64,000 bases of DNA from Pseudomonas sp. PDNC002 (GTDB taxonomy: Bacteria > Pseudomonadota > Gammaproteobacteria > Pseudomonadales > Pseudomonadaceae): assembly GCF_016919445.1 (NCBI RefSeq), contig NZ_CP070356.1:5335502-5399501 (forward strand). Direction: 5' to 3'. Position 1 is the stretch's first letter. Every line of letters starts with the position of its first letter. The translations under genes and the position numbers were made by a program. Below, piece by piece: positions 43,602 through 51,814 of the stretch. The notes under the pieces were generated by a model. It did not search any database. It was not told where the DNA came from and saw only the letters and a program-made list of their open reading frames with translations.

Positions 43602-44546
43602 ATGCACAATGTCCTGGCGCCCGGCGTGGCCGTCTCGCTCGGCGAGCTGATCGAGATCCGTCACCGCCTGCGCGAAGTCCAGCTGTTCTCCACGCCCTCG
43701 CGGCGCAGCCCGCTGATCGGCCTGCACCACTCGCGCCTGCGCGGTCGTGGCGTGGACTTCGACCAGGTGCGCGTGTACCAGGCCGGCGACGACGTGCGCA
43801 CCATCGACTGGCGCGTCACCGCGCGCAGCCAGGAGCCGCACACCAAGCTGTTCCATGAGGAGCGCGAGCGCCCGGTGTACGTCCTGGTGGAACAGAGCGC
43901 GCGGATGTTCTTCGGCTCCGGGCAGTCCTTCAAGTCCGTGCTTGCCGCACGCGCCGCCGCCTTCGTCGGCTGGGCCGCGCTGGCGCACAACGACCGCATC
44001 GGCGGGCTGGTCTTCACCGACAGCGAATGCCACGAGATCAAGCCACGGCGCAGCAAGCAGAGCCTGCTGCAGTTGTTCAACCTGATCGTGCGCGCCAACA
44101 ACGCCCTGCTCGCCGGCTCCAATCTCAACCACAGCGGCGACGGCTTCGGCATGGCCCTGCGCCGCGCCCGCGAAGTGCTGCGGCCCGGCAGCCTGATCAT
44201 GGTGATGTGCGACGAGCGCGCGCTCAGCGACGTGGCCGAACAGCAATTGTCCCTGCTGGCGCGGCACACCGACCTGGTGATGCTGCCGGTGTCCGACCCG
44301 CTCGACCACGCCCTGCCCGCCGCCGGGCTGCTGAGATTCGCGGAGGGTCTGGCACAGTTGGAACTGGACACCCACATCGACGAACAGCGCCTGGCCTACC
44401 GCGCCCTCGGTGAAGCACGCCGCGAACGCTGGCAGCGCCTGGCCCTGCGACTGGGCGTGCCACTGCTGCCGCTGACCACCCAGGAAGAACTGGTGGAGCA
44501 ACTGCGCAACCTGCTGGAACAGCACCAGCCGGGGTACGCCAAATGA
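43602..44546 (+). CDS. DUF58 family protein
   Basis: A 314-residue protein with the DUF58 core GDDVRTIDWRVTARSQEPHTKLF (about residues 62–85) followed by a VWA-like fold (YVLVEQSARMFF; the metal-site DxSxS is not intact). DUF58 proteins always go with MoxR ATPases and are thought to be their cytoplasmic partners. It starts 1 bp after moxR and its stop overlaps the DUF4381 start by 4 bp. Confidence 0.92.
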   Translation: MHNVLAPGVAVSLGELIEIRHRLREVQLFSTPSRRSPLIGLHHSRLRGRGVDFDQVRVYQAGDDVRTIDWRVTARSQEPHTKLFHEERERPVYVLVEQSARMFFGSGQSFKSVLAARAAAFVGWAALAHNDRIGGLVFTDSECHEIKPRRSKQSLLQLFNLIVRANNALLAGSNLNHSGDGFGMALRRAREVLRPGSLIMVMCDERALSDVAEQQLSLLARHTDLVMLPVSDPLDHALPAAGLLRFAEGLAQLELDTHIDEQRLAYRALGEARRERWQRLALRLGVPLLPLTTQEELVEQLRNLLEQHQPGYAK

Positions 44547-45040
44547 ACCCGCTCGACCAGCTGGAACCCTTGATCGAACCGGCCGCGGTGCCCTGGTGGC
44601 CGCCGGCACCGGGCTGGTGGCTGCTTGCCGCGCTGGTGCCGCTGCTGCTCTGGCTGCTGTGGCGCAACCGCCGGCGCTGGCTGCCCAAGCGCAAGGCCAG
44701 GGTCGTCGAAGAGACGCCGCTGGACCCGCTGCGCGAAGCCGCGCTGGAAGAACTCAAGCGCCTGCCGCGCCCTTACGATCACGCGCCCGCCGGCCCCTGG
44801 CTGCAATCGCTCAACGGCCTGCTCAAGCGTCTCTCCCGAGCGCGCTGGCCCGATAGCCATAGCCATACCCTCAGCGGCCGCGCCTGGCTGGCCTTCCTCG
44901 ACACCCGCTGCCCGGCCGCGGGTCTGACCCGCTGGATGATCCTGGTGGAAGGCGGCTACCGCGCCGAATGCAAGCTGGACGACAAGGCCATCGACGGCCT
45001 CGCCGCCGCCGTGGAAACCTGGGTGCGCAAGCATGTTTGA
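44543..45040 (+). CDS. DUF4381 membrane protein
   Basis: A 165-residue protein. A membrane helix (about 22–42, GWWLLAALVPLLLWLLWRN) follows the conserved start LEPLIEPAAVPWWPPAPGW; the C-terminal part is a soluble cytoplasmic helical domain (LREAALEELKRLPRPYDHAP, HTLSGRAWLAFLDTRCP). This is DUF4381, always found between DUF58 and the first VWA protein of Bat-like operons. It overlaps both neighbours (4 and 8 bp). Confidence 0.92.
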   Translation: MNPLDQLEPLIEPAAVPWWPPAPGWWLLAALVPLLLWLLWRNRRRWLPKRKARVVEETPLDPLREAALEELKRLPRPYDHAPAGPWLQSLNGLLKRLSRARWPDSHSHTLSGRAWLAFLDTRCPAAGLTRWMILVEGGYRAECKLDDKAIDGLAAAVETWVRKHV

Positions 45041-46067
45041 GTTCGCCTGGCCGTGGATCTTCCTGCTTGCCCCGCTGCCGTGGGTGATGCGCTTCATCCT
45101 GCCGCCCGCCGACAACGGCGAGGCGGCGCTCAAGGTCAGCTTCCTCAAGGAACTCGAAGGCCTCGCCGGCCGCCGAGCCCGCGCGCGCCTGCCGGCCTGG
45201 CGCCAGCAGGCACCCTTCGCCCTGCTCTGGCTCTGCCTGCTGCTGGCCGCCGCGCGCCCGCAGTGGGTGGGCGAACCGTTGCCGATTCCTGCCACCGGCC
45301 GCGACCTGCTGGTGGCGGTGGATGTCTCCGGCTCCATGGATTACGCCGACATGACCTGGGACGGCGCCGAGGTCAGCCGCCTGGAACTGGTGAAGAAGCT
45401 GTTCGGTGACTTCATCGAAGGGCGACGGGGGGATCGTGTCGGACTGATCCTGTTCGGCACCCGCGCCTACCTGCAGGCGCCGCTGACCTTCGACCGCCAC
45501 ACCGTTCGCGTCTGGCTGGACGAGGCGTTGATTGGCATCGCCGGCAAGGACACCGCGCTGGGCGACGCCATCGGCCTGGCGGTCAAGCGCCTGCGTCAGC
45601 GCCCCGCCGAAAGCCGCGTGCTGGTGCTGATCACCGACGGCGCCAACACCGCCGGCGAGATATCCCCGCAGACCGCCGCGCGCCTGGCCGCCGAGGAGCA
45701 CGTGAAGGTCTACACCATCGGTATCGGCGCCGATCCGCAACAGGGCGGCGTGGCCGGCCTGTTCGGCCTCAACCCGGGCCTGGACCTGGACGAGCCGGCG
45801 CTGAAGTCCATCGCCGAAACCACGGGCGGCCAGTATTTCCGTGCGCGCAATGGCGAAGAGCTGCAACGCATCTCCGACAGCCTCGACCAACTGGAACCGG
45901 TGGAGCAGAAGCCCACCCAGGCACGTCCCGCCATCGCCCTTTATAGCTGGCCGCTGCTGCTGGCCCTGCTGGTCAGCGTGGCGCTGGTGGTCGGGACCCT
46001 CTGGCCGCCCGAGGAGTGGCGCCTGCCCGCATGGCTGGCGCGCTTGCGCAAGGAGCGTCAGCCATGA
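45033..46067 (+). CDS. BatA-like VWA-domain membrane protein
   Basis: A 344-residue protein with two N-terminal membrane helices (about 5–20 and 62–80), a VWA domain (about 90–280) and a C-terminal membrane helix (about 305–328). The metal-dependent adhesion site is intact: DVSGSMDYADM (DxSxS) and ITDGANTAGEI. The domain faces the periplasm or membrane surface and probably contacts the MoxR partner and BatB-like protein. It overlaps genes on both sides. The first helices and VWA match BatA, an aerotolerance-type protein. Confidence 0.93.
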   Translation: MFEFAWPWIFLLAPLPWVMRFILPPADNGEAALKVSFLKELEGLAGRRARARLPAWRQQAPFALLWLCLLLAAARPQWVGEPLPIPATGRDLLVAVDVSGSMDYADMTWDGAEVSRLELVKKLFGDFIEGRRGDRVGLILFGTRAYLQAPLTFDRHTVRVWLDEALIGIAGKDTALGDAIGLAVKRLRQRPAESRVLVLITDGANTAGEISPQTAARLAAEEHVKVYTIGIGADPQQGGVAGLFGLNPGLDLDEPALKSIAETTGGQYFRARNGEELQRISDSLDQLEPVEQKPTQARPAIALYSWPLLLALLVSVALVVGTLWPPEEWRLPAWLARLRKERQP

Positions 46068-47824
46068 GTGCACTCTGGCCGCACCTGCTGCGCCCCTGGT
46101 GGTTGCTCCTGCTACCGCTGCTCGGCTGGCTGCTGTGGAAACTCTGGCACCGCGAGCGCCGCGCCGGTCGCTGGCAACTGCTGCTGCCGCCAGCCTTCCA
46201 TCCCTGGCTGCTCGCCGGGGGTAGCGGACGTCATGAGCGGCGGCCCTGGATCTATCTCGGCATCGCCTGGCTGCTCGCCGTGCTCGCCCTGCTCGGGCCG
46301 AGCTGGCAGCAGCTGGAGCAGCCCGCGATGGAGCGCAGCGATCCGCTGGTAGTGGTGCTGGAACTCACCCCGCAGATGCTCGCCACCGACCTCAAGCCGA
46401 CGCGCCTGGAACAGGCCCGGCGCAAGCTGCTCGACCTGCTGCAGAGCCGCAGCGACGCGCAGACCGCCATCGTCGTCTACGCCGGCAGCGCCCACACGCT
46501 GGTGCCGCTGTCCAACGACCTGGGCACCGCGCGCAACCTGCTCGACGCGCTCAAGCCCTCGATCATGCCCGAACCCGGCCAGCGCGCCGACCTCGCCGTG
46601 GCCCAGGCGCGCCGGCTGCTGGACAACGGCGCCGAAGGCAATGGGCGCATCCTGCTGATCACCAGCTCGCTGGATGCCCGCGAACGCCAGGGCATCCGCC
46701 AGGCCCTCAAGGGCAAGGGCAAGGACCTGCTGCTGCTCGCCGTGGGCACCGCCGGCGGTGCGCCCATCGCCCAGGAAGACGGCACCTTCCTGAAGAACGA
46801 CCAGGGCGACATCCTCGTCCCGCGCCTGGATGAAAGCTCGCTGCGCGCCTTCACCACGGACATGGGCGGACGCTTCCAGCGGCTGCGCGCCAGCACGGGC
46901 GACCTGCGCACACTGGGCCTGCTGGATAACACCCAGGGCCTGCAGGTGAGCGAGGAGGATGCGCTGATGCGCCTGCAACGCTGGGCCGATCAAGGCTACT
47001 GGCTACTGCTGCCACTCCTGTTGCTAGCCGCCTGCGCCGGCCGGCGCGGCTGGCTGTTCAGCCTGCCGCTGTTACTGCCGTTGCTGTGGGCGCCGCCGCA
47101 GGACGCCAACGCGCTGGAGTTCAATGACCTCTGGCTGCGTCCCGACCAGCAGGGGCATCGCCTGCTCGATGCCGGCAAGCCCGCCGAAGCCGCCGAGCAG
47201 TTCCAGGACTTCCGCTGGCGCGGCCTGGCGCTGTACCGCGCCGGCGATTATGTCGACGCTGCCCAGGCCTTCTCCCAGGGCGACGAGGCCGCCGACCACT
47301 ACAACCGGGGTAACGCCCTGGCGAGACAGAACGAATTGGAAGCCGCCATCGACGCCTACGACCAGGCGTTGGAACGCGACCCGGAACTGGCAGCCGCCAA
47401 GCGCAACAAGGCCCTGCTGGAAGACCTGTTGCGCCAGCGCAAGGAGAACCCGTCGGGCAACGGCGAGGCGCAGCCGCCGCAGGAAAACCGCGACCCTGCC
47501 GAGAGCAGCGATCCTCAGGCAGCCAAGCCGCAGGATCAGCAGAGTGAGGAAGAACACTCCAGCGAGCGCGATTCAAAACCGGCGCCAGCGGCGAAGAACC
47601 CCTCGCAGGAGTCCGACCGCCCCTCCGCCAGCCAGAGCGACAAGCCCGGCGACGACACTCGCGAAGAACAGGAAACCAACCCGGAGGATGCCGGTCCACT
47701 GGGTGACGAGCGCCGTCAGGCCCTGGAACAGTGGCTGCGGCAGATTCCCGACGATCCGTCCGAGCTGTTGCGCCGGAAATTCTGGTACCAGCAACAGCAG
47801 CAGCGCCAGGAACCGACCCCATGA
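46064..47824 (+). CDS. BatB/BatC-like VWA–TPR membrane protein
   Basis: A 586-residue protein from the ATG at 46064 (ATGA overlap with the BatA-like gene). N-terminal membrane helices, a VWA domain (about 80–280), two further hydrophobic segments (about 310–350), one or two TPR units (about 365–465; DHYNRGNALARQNELEAAIDA) and an acidic, Ser/Pro/Gln-rich low-complexity tail ending in a short helical motif. The VWA metal site is degenerate: VVLELTPQMLATD stands where DxSxSM is expected. It combines BatB and BatC functions. It overlaps the BatD-like gene by 4 bp. Confidence 0.9.
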   Translation: MSALWPHLLRPWWLLLLPLLGWLLWKLWHRERRAGRWQLLLPPAFHPWLLAGGSGRHERRPWIYLGIAWLLAVLALLGPSWQQLEQPAMERSDPLVVVLELTPQMLATDLKPTRLEQARRKLLDLLQSRSDAQTAIVVYAGSAHTLVPLSNDLGTARNLLDALKPSIMPEPGQRADLAVAQARRLLDNGAEGNGRILLITSSLDARERQGIRQALKGKGKDLLLLAVGTAGGAPIAQEDGTFLKNDQGDILVPRLDESSLRAFTTDMGGRFQRLRASTGDLRTLGLLDNTQGLQVSEEDALMRLQRWADQGYWLLLPLLLLAACAGRRGWLFSLPLLLPLLWAPPQDANALEFNDLWLRPDQQGHRLLDAGKPAEAAEQFQDFRWRGLALYRAGDYVDAAQAFSQGDEAADHYNRGNALARQNELEAAIDAYDQALERDPELAAAKRNKALLEDLLRQRKENPSGNGEAQPPQENRDPAESSDPQAAKPQDQQSEEEHSSERDSKPAPAAKNPSQESDRPSASQSDKPGDDTREEQETNPEDAGPLGDERRQALEQWLRQIPDDPSELLRRKFWYQQQQQRQEPTP

Positions 47825-49467
47825 AAAGGCTGATCTGCCTGACCCTGCTCTGCCTCGCCGCCTTCCGCGCCGAGGCCAGCTTCACCGCCAGTGTCGACCG
47901 CACGCGCCTGACCCAGGGCGAAAGCGTCGAGCTGACGCTGGAGTCCGACGACCCGACGCTGTTCGGCAAGCCCGACCTCAAGCCGCTGGACGACCAGTTC
48001 GTGGTGCTCGGCACCCGCCAGGTCAACCGCCTGACCACGCTCAACGGCAAGGCCCAGGCCACCACGCGCTGGATCATCACCCTGCAGCCACGCAATGAAG
48101 GCAGCGTCGAGATTCCGCCGATCCACCTGGGCGGCAACGCCAGCGAGCCGATCAGCCTGGACGTGCTCAAGGCCGAGGACAATGCCGGAACCCAGAAGCT
48201 CGCGCCGGTGTTCATCGACGCCAGCGTCGACCGCGAGGAGACCTGGGTGCAGTCGCAGGTGATCCTCACCCTGCGCATCTACCATTCGGTGTCGCTGTAC
48301 GACGACAGCAGCCTGACGCCGCTGCGCATGAACGACGCCCGCGTCGAGCAACTGGGCGAGCCGCGCACCTACGAGAAGGACATCAACGGAGTGCGCCACG
48401 GCGTGATCGAGGTGCGCTACGCCATCTTCCCGCAGAAGAGCGGCAGCCTGGAAATCCCCGGCCAGGCCTTCAATGCCACCCAGGTCGCGCAGCGCCGCAG
48501 CGACGACTACAACCCCTTCGGCCCGCAACCGGGCAAGCAGGTGCGCGTCATCTCGCCGAGCATTCCGCTGCAGGTCGACCCCAAGCCCGCGGACTACCCG
48601 AAGGACGCCCCCTGGCTGCCGGCGCGCTCGCTGAGCCTGAGCGAAACCTGGAACCCGCAACCCGAGGATGCCAAGGCTGGCGAGTCCCTGACGCGCAACA
48701 TCATGCTGCGCGTGGATGGCCTTTCCAGTGCCCAGTTGCCGCCGCTGCCGATCAAGCTCCCGGAAGGCCTGCGCCACTATCCCGACCAGCCGCAACTCGC
48801 CAACGAAAACGGCGAGCAAGGCGTGATCGGCAGCCGCGAAGAGCGCGAAGCGCTGATCGCCGACAAGGCGGGCACGCTCGAATTGCCGCCGGTGGAAGTG
48901 GTCTGGTGGAACACCCAGGACCGCCGTGTCGAACGCACCAGCCTGCCGGCGCGCACCCTGCAGGTCGCCGCCAATCCGCAACTGGACGATCACGTCGACG
49001 TCCCCTCGGCGCCCGCCGAAGCCGCCGCCGGCGACAACGCCCAACTGTGGGTCTGGCAATTCGCCTGCGCCCTGCTCAGCCTCACCACACTGCTCGGCTT
49101 CGGTCTCTGGTGGCGTGCCCGCAGCCAGCCGGCGGTGATCCGCGTGGCGCAGGCCGGCCCGAGCACCCGCACCCTGCTGGACGAGTTGCGCCGCGCCTGC
49201 CAGGCCAACGATTCCCATGCCACCCGCCAGGCGCTGGATGCCTGGGCGCGCCAGCAACCGGAAACCCTGGCGGACATGGCGGCGCGCTTCGTGCCCTTGT
49301 CCGATGCGCTGGACGGCCTCAACGGCGCGCTCTACAGCGACAGCGAAGGCGGCCGCAACTGGCAGGGCGAAGACCTCTGGCGAGCGATCCGCACCCTCCC
49401 CGGCGCCGATCCGGATGCCCCGCCGCCTCCGGAAGCCAGTAGCCTGCCACCGCTCTACCCGCGCTGA
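47821..49467 (+). CDS. BatD-like periplasmic protein
   Basis: A 548-residue protein from the ATG at 47821. Signal peptide (MKRLICLTLLCLAAFRAEA), then two to three immunoglobulin-like beta domains (SFTASVDRTRLTQGESVELT; TRWIITLQPRNEGSVEIPPI), a membrane helix near residues 415–435 (WQFACALLSLTTLLGFGLWW) and a cytoplasmic helical tail. This is BatD, the last gene of the operon. It probably holds the complex at the periplasmic face of the inner membrane. Confidence 0.92.
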   Translation: MKRLICLTLLCLAAFRAEASFTASVDRTRLTQGESVELTLESDDPTLFGKPDLKPLDDQFVVLGTRQVNRLTTLNGKAQATTRWIITLQPRNEGSVEIPPIHLGGNASEPISLDVLKAEDNAGTQKLAPVFIDASVDREETWVQSQVILTLRIYHSVSLYDDSSLTPLRMNDARVEQLGEPRTYEKDINGVRHGVIEVRYAIFPQKSGSLEIPGQAFNATQVAQRRSDDYNPFGPQPGKQVRVISPSIPLQVDPKPADYPKDAPWLPARSLSLSETWNPQPEDAKAGESLTRNIMLRVDGLSSAQLPPLPIKLPEGLRHYPDQPQLANENGEQGVIGSREEREALIADKAGTLELPPVEVVWWNTQDRRVERTSLPARTLQVAANPQLDDHVDVPSAPAEAAAGDNAQLWVWQFACALLSLTTLLGFGLWWRARSQPAVIRVAQAGPSTRTLLDELRRACQANDSHATRQALDAWARQQPETLADMAARFVPLSDALDGLNGALYSDSEGGRNWQGEDLWRAIRTLPGADPDAPPPPEASSLPPLYPR

Positions 49468-49490
49468 TCCGTACGCCGGGCCGATGACGC

Positions 49491-50372
49491 TCAGGCCCGA
49501 GCGAAATAGGTCGCCAGGCGATAGATGAAGCGCTGGATGTGCGGCGCCGGCACCGCTTCGCAATGGAGCAACCAGGTCGTGTCCGACTCCCTGGCGACAT
49601 AGGAGACCAGCGGTCGCACCACCAGGCCGCTGCGATGGTTCGCCTTGAGGTCCGCCTGGCGCAGGATACCCACCCCGTAGCCAGCGTTCACCAGGCTCAG
49701 CAGCATCTCCGCGCTGGAAACATACTCCACAGGGCGCCCCCCGCCCTGCCTCGCTCCCAGCACCGTGCGCACCTGCCAATCCCGGAGTGAGCATTGCAGG
49801 AGCAAGGGAAAATCCGGCAGGCACTCGATATCGACCTGCGTGCGCGGGGCCAGGGGATGCAGGCCTGGAATGACGACCAGCAAGCTGTCGTCCCAGAATG
49901 GAACGCTGAGCAACCCCTCCCCGTCCGCCGGCGATCGCGCAAATCCCAGGTCGTAGGCGTGCTGGTGAAGGCCGGCCAGTTGCTGCTCCCGTGACACCTC
50001 GAAGAATCGCACCTGGACCTCCGGCTCATCCTCGTGAAGCTGGCCGAGCATACCGGCGAAATACTCTGGCCCCAGGCCGTGGGAGAGCGCCACGCGCAGG
50101 ACACAATCCGGTTCCGATTCGACGGATTGGGCACTGAGCTGGGCTTGCTCGAACATCGCCACAAGCCGCCGAGCGTCCTGCAGGAATAGCTTGCCGGCAA
50201 CCGTCAGGCGCATCGCGCGGCGCTCCTGCCTGAACAGGCGGGCGCCGAGGAATGCCTCCAGCTCCGAGAATTCGGCGAGCTGGGCGGAACCTTTGGCTGG
50301 GTATCCAGAACTGTTGCCGGAAGATACTTCCTCGGCGGCGAGGATGAATTGGCGAAGATGTGTGATTCGCAT
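49491..50372 (-). CDS. LysR-type regulator with atypical DNA-binding helix
   Basis: A 293-residue protein of normal LysR length. The C-terminal effector-binding domain (about 90–290) is clear (LRVALSHGLGPEYFAGMLGQL, SLVNAGYGVGILRQ). The N-terminus starts normally (MRITHLRQFILAAEEVS) and resumes at ELEAFLGARLFRQERRAMRLT, but the segment between, where LysR proteins have the A-A-x-x-L-x-x-S/T-Q-S/P-A-x-S helix-turn-helix, reads SSGNSSGYPAKGSAQLAEF. There is no length change, so no simple frameshift. It may have lost or changed DNA binding. It lies at the edge of an AT-rich island. Confidence 0.82.
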   Translation of the reverse strand: MRITHLRQFILAAEEVSSGNSSGYPAKGSAQLAEFSELEAFLGARLFRQERRAMRLTVAGKLFLQDARRLVAMFEQAQLSAQSVESEPDCVLRVALSHGLGPEYFAGMLGQLHEDEPEVQVRFFEVSREQQLAGLHQHAYDLGFARSPADGEGLLSVPFWDDSLLVVIPGLHPLAPRTQVDIECLPDFPLLLQCSLRDWQVRTVLGARQGGGRPVEYVSSAEMLLSLVNAGYGVGILRQADLKANHRSGLVVRPLVSYVARESDTTWLLHCEAVPAPHIQRFIYRLATYFARA

Positions 50373-50442
50373 AAATCAAGGACCGCTCCACGTACAACAG
50401 GAAGTATCCCAGAGCGACCTTTGATTGCCGTCGTTATTCTTG

Positions 50443-50466
50443 ATTAAAAACAATTATTAACAATAA
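50443..50466. promoter_or_regulatory. AT-rich motif ATTAAAAACAA and palindrome TTATT-AAC-AATAA
   Basis: The 11-mer ATTAAAAACAA (50443–50453) is followed directly by the palindrome TTATTAACAATAA (50454–50466). The 11-mer recurs at 51870–51880 upstream of the ToxR-like gene. Direct TnAAA-type repeats of this sort are what ToxR-family proteins bind in Vibrio. A role as a binding site is inference. Confidence 0.35.
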
Positions 50467-50510
50467 CGATGCCATGCCATGTAACAACCAGCGCATTACC
50501 ATAACCTGAT

Positions 50511-50981
50511 TCAATATTGCGACTTGCACTCTACCGAACGAAACTCAACCAAGTAGTAGCAGATACTTCCCTTATACCGACGCGGCAACATCACAACATG
50601 AATCAGATTTCCAGGCGTGGTGATGTACTCGCGATCAAGATACATGTTTTCCGCGCCGGGAAGTTGCGTCAGATCCGACTGTCCCTGATGGCTGCCACTT
50701 TCCACACTGAGCACCATGAACCTGCCCATCTGCGACTCGATATGCCCCTGCATCTTTCCGGTGCCGGTGCCCAGGGAGGAGTTCTCCAGGTAACTGAAAT
50801 AGAAGGTCTCGTCGCTGAAGCGTATCGAACGCCAGCCTTCCACCTGGACCCCCGCCGAGGGCCGCAGGAAGTAACGGCTCGAATAGCCGACGCCCTCTTC
50901 GAATTGGCCCTCCCCATTGGCCGCCACCCAGCAAGCCAGGAGCACCAACAACGACGCCAGTAGAATAGCCAGCCACTTCAT
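50511..50981 (-). CDS. Small membrane-anchored FidL-like protein
   Basis: A 156-residue protein. One N-terminal membrane helix (about 3–20; KWLAILLASLLVLLACWVA) is followed by a periplasmic domain of about 135 residues, beta-rich, with two C-terminal cysteines (Cys141, Cys152) that could form a disulphide. Its start overlaps the stop of the ToxR-like gene (ATGA). The size, topology and coupling match accessory proteins of ToxR-family regulators (ToxS, TcpH, FidL). Sequence identity to any of them was not tested, so the name is by analogy. Confidence 0.75.
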   Translation of the reverse strand: MKWLAILLASLLVLLACWVAANGEGQFEEGVGYSSRYFLRPSAGVQVEGWRSIRFSDETFYFSYLENSSLGTGTGKMQGHIESQMGRFMVLSVESGSHQGQSDLTQLPGAENMYLDREYITTPGNLIHVVMLPRRYKGSICYYLVEFRSVECKSQY

Positions 50982-51814
50982 CGAACACCGCCCAGACAGA
51001 CCGCCAGTTGATCTCGCAGCTCATCGCCGGACGGCGCTCGCCCGCCGATGACGATCTCGACCGGGATGCGCTCGTCGCTGGCGCAGATGATCTGGTAGGC
51101 ACCACCCTTGTGGTTCACCCAGACGTCAGCCTTGCCCGAGAGCTCGCCGGACTGCAGCACCGGCAGCACGAGGCGCTTCATGGCCGCCAGTCGCGCGGCA
51201 TTGCTGTCGACCAGGTGCACTTCCAGGTCGTTGAACCGGACGCTTTCCTGGACGAAACGCGAGCTCAGGTACAACGGCAGCCAGAGGTCGATGCGATACA
51301 GCAACGCCAGGACCAGCAACCCCGCCAATGAGCCCACGGCCAGCACCCGCCAGCCCCAGTCCTGCGCATCGGACTTTCCCAGGCGCGACCACAGCGAGGA
51401 TGCCCCCGAGCTCGACTCGTTGGATACCGAGCCCTCTACGGGGCGCACACCGGCGGCGCCCGATGCCGCCGTGTCGTCCTCAGCCATCGAATGCAGGCTG
51501 ACGGGATTGAATCGATACCCTTTCCTGGCCACGGTCTGGATCACCTCGCGGTGGTCGCCGTCGTCCAGGGCCGTGCGCAGCGAGAACACCGCCAGGTTGA
51601 TACTGGTCATGGTCACCACACGCCCCTCCCAGGCGAAGCGCATGATCTCGTCGCGGCTGCGGGTAACGCCCGGCTCGCTCAACAGGAACAGCAGAACCCG
51701 CGACTCGGTGTGGCTGAGATCGCGCACTTCTTCGGAGTCTTCGATGTACAGCCGATTCTGTTTCGGCACGAACAAAACTGTCTTCCCTGACGAAAGACAT
51801 AACCTGAAGTTCAT
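50978..51814 (-). CDS. ToxR/CadC-like membrane-bound transcriptional regulator
   Basis: A 278-residue protein from the ATG at 51814 with GAGGG upstream. An OmpR-type winged helix lies at about residues 15–103 (LSHTESRVLLFLLSEPG, TMTSINLAVFSLRTALDD, VARKGYRFNP). A Ser-rich linker, one membrane helix (about 156–173) and a periplasmic domain (about 174–278) with two cysteines (Cys244, Cys273) follow. This is the ToxR architecture: DNA binding in the cytoplasm, sensing in the periplasm, no phosphorylation. It is coupled by ATGA overlap to a small membrane partner. The targets are unknown; the AT-rich surroundings suggest acquired DNA. Confidence 0.9.
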   Translation of the reverse strand: MNFRLCLSSGKTVLFVPKQNRLYIEDSEEVRDLSHTESRVLLFLLSEPGVTRSRDEIMRFAWEGRVVTMTSINLAVFSLRTALDDGDHREVIQTVARKGYRFNPVSLHSMAEDDTAASGAAGVRPVEGSVSNESSSGASSLWSRLGKSDAQDWGWRVLAVGSLAGLLVLALLYRIDLWLPLYLSSRFVQESVRFNDLEVHLVDSNAARLAAMKRLVLPVLQSGELSGKADVWVNHKGGAYQIICASDERIPVEIVIGGRAPSGDELRDQLAVCLGGVR

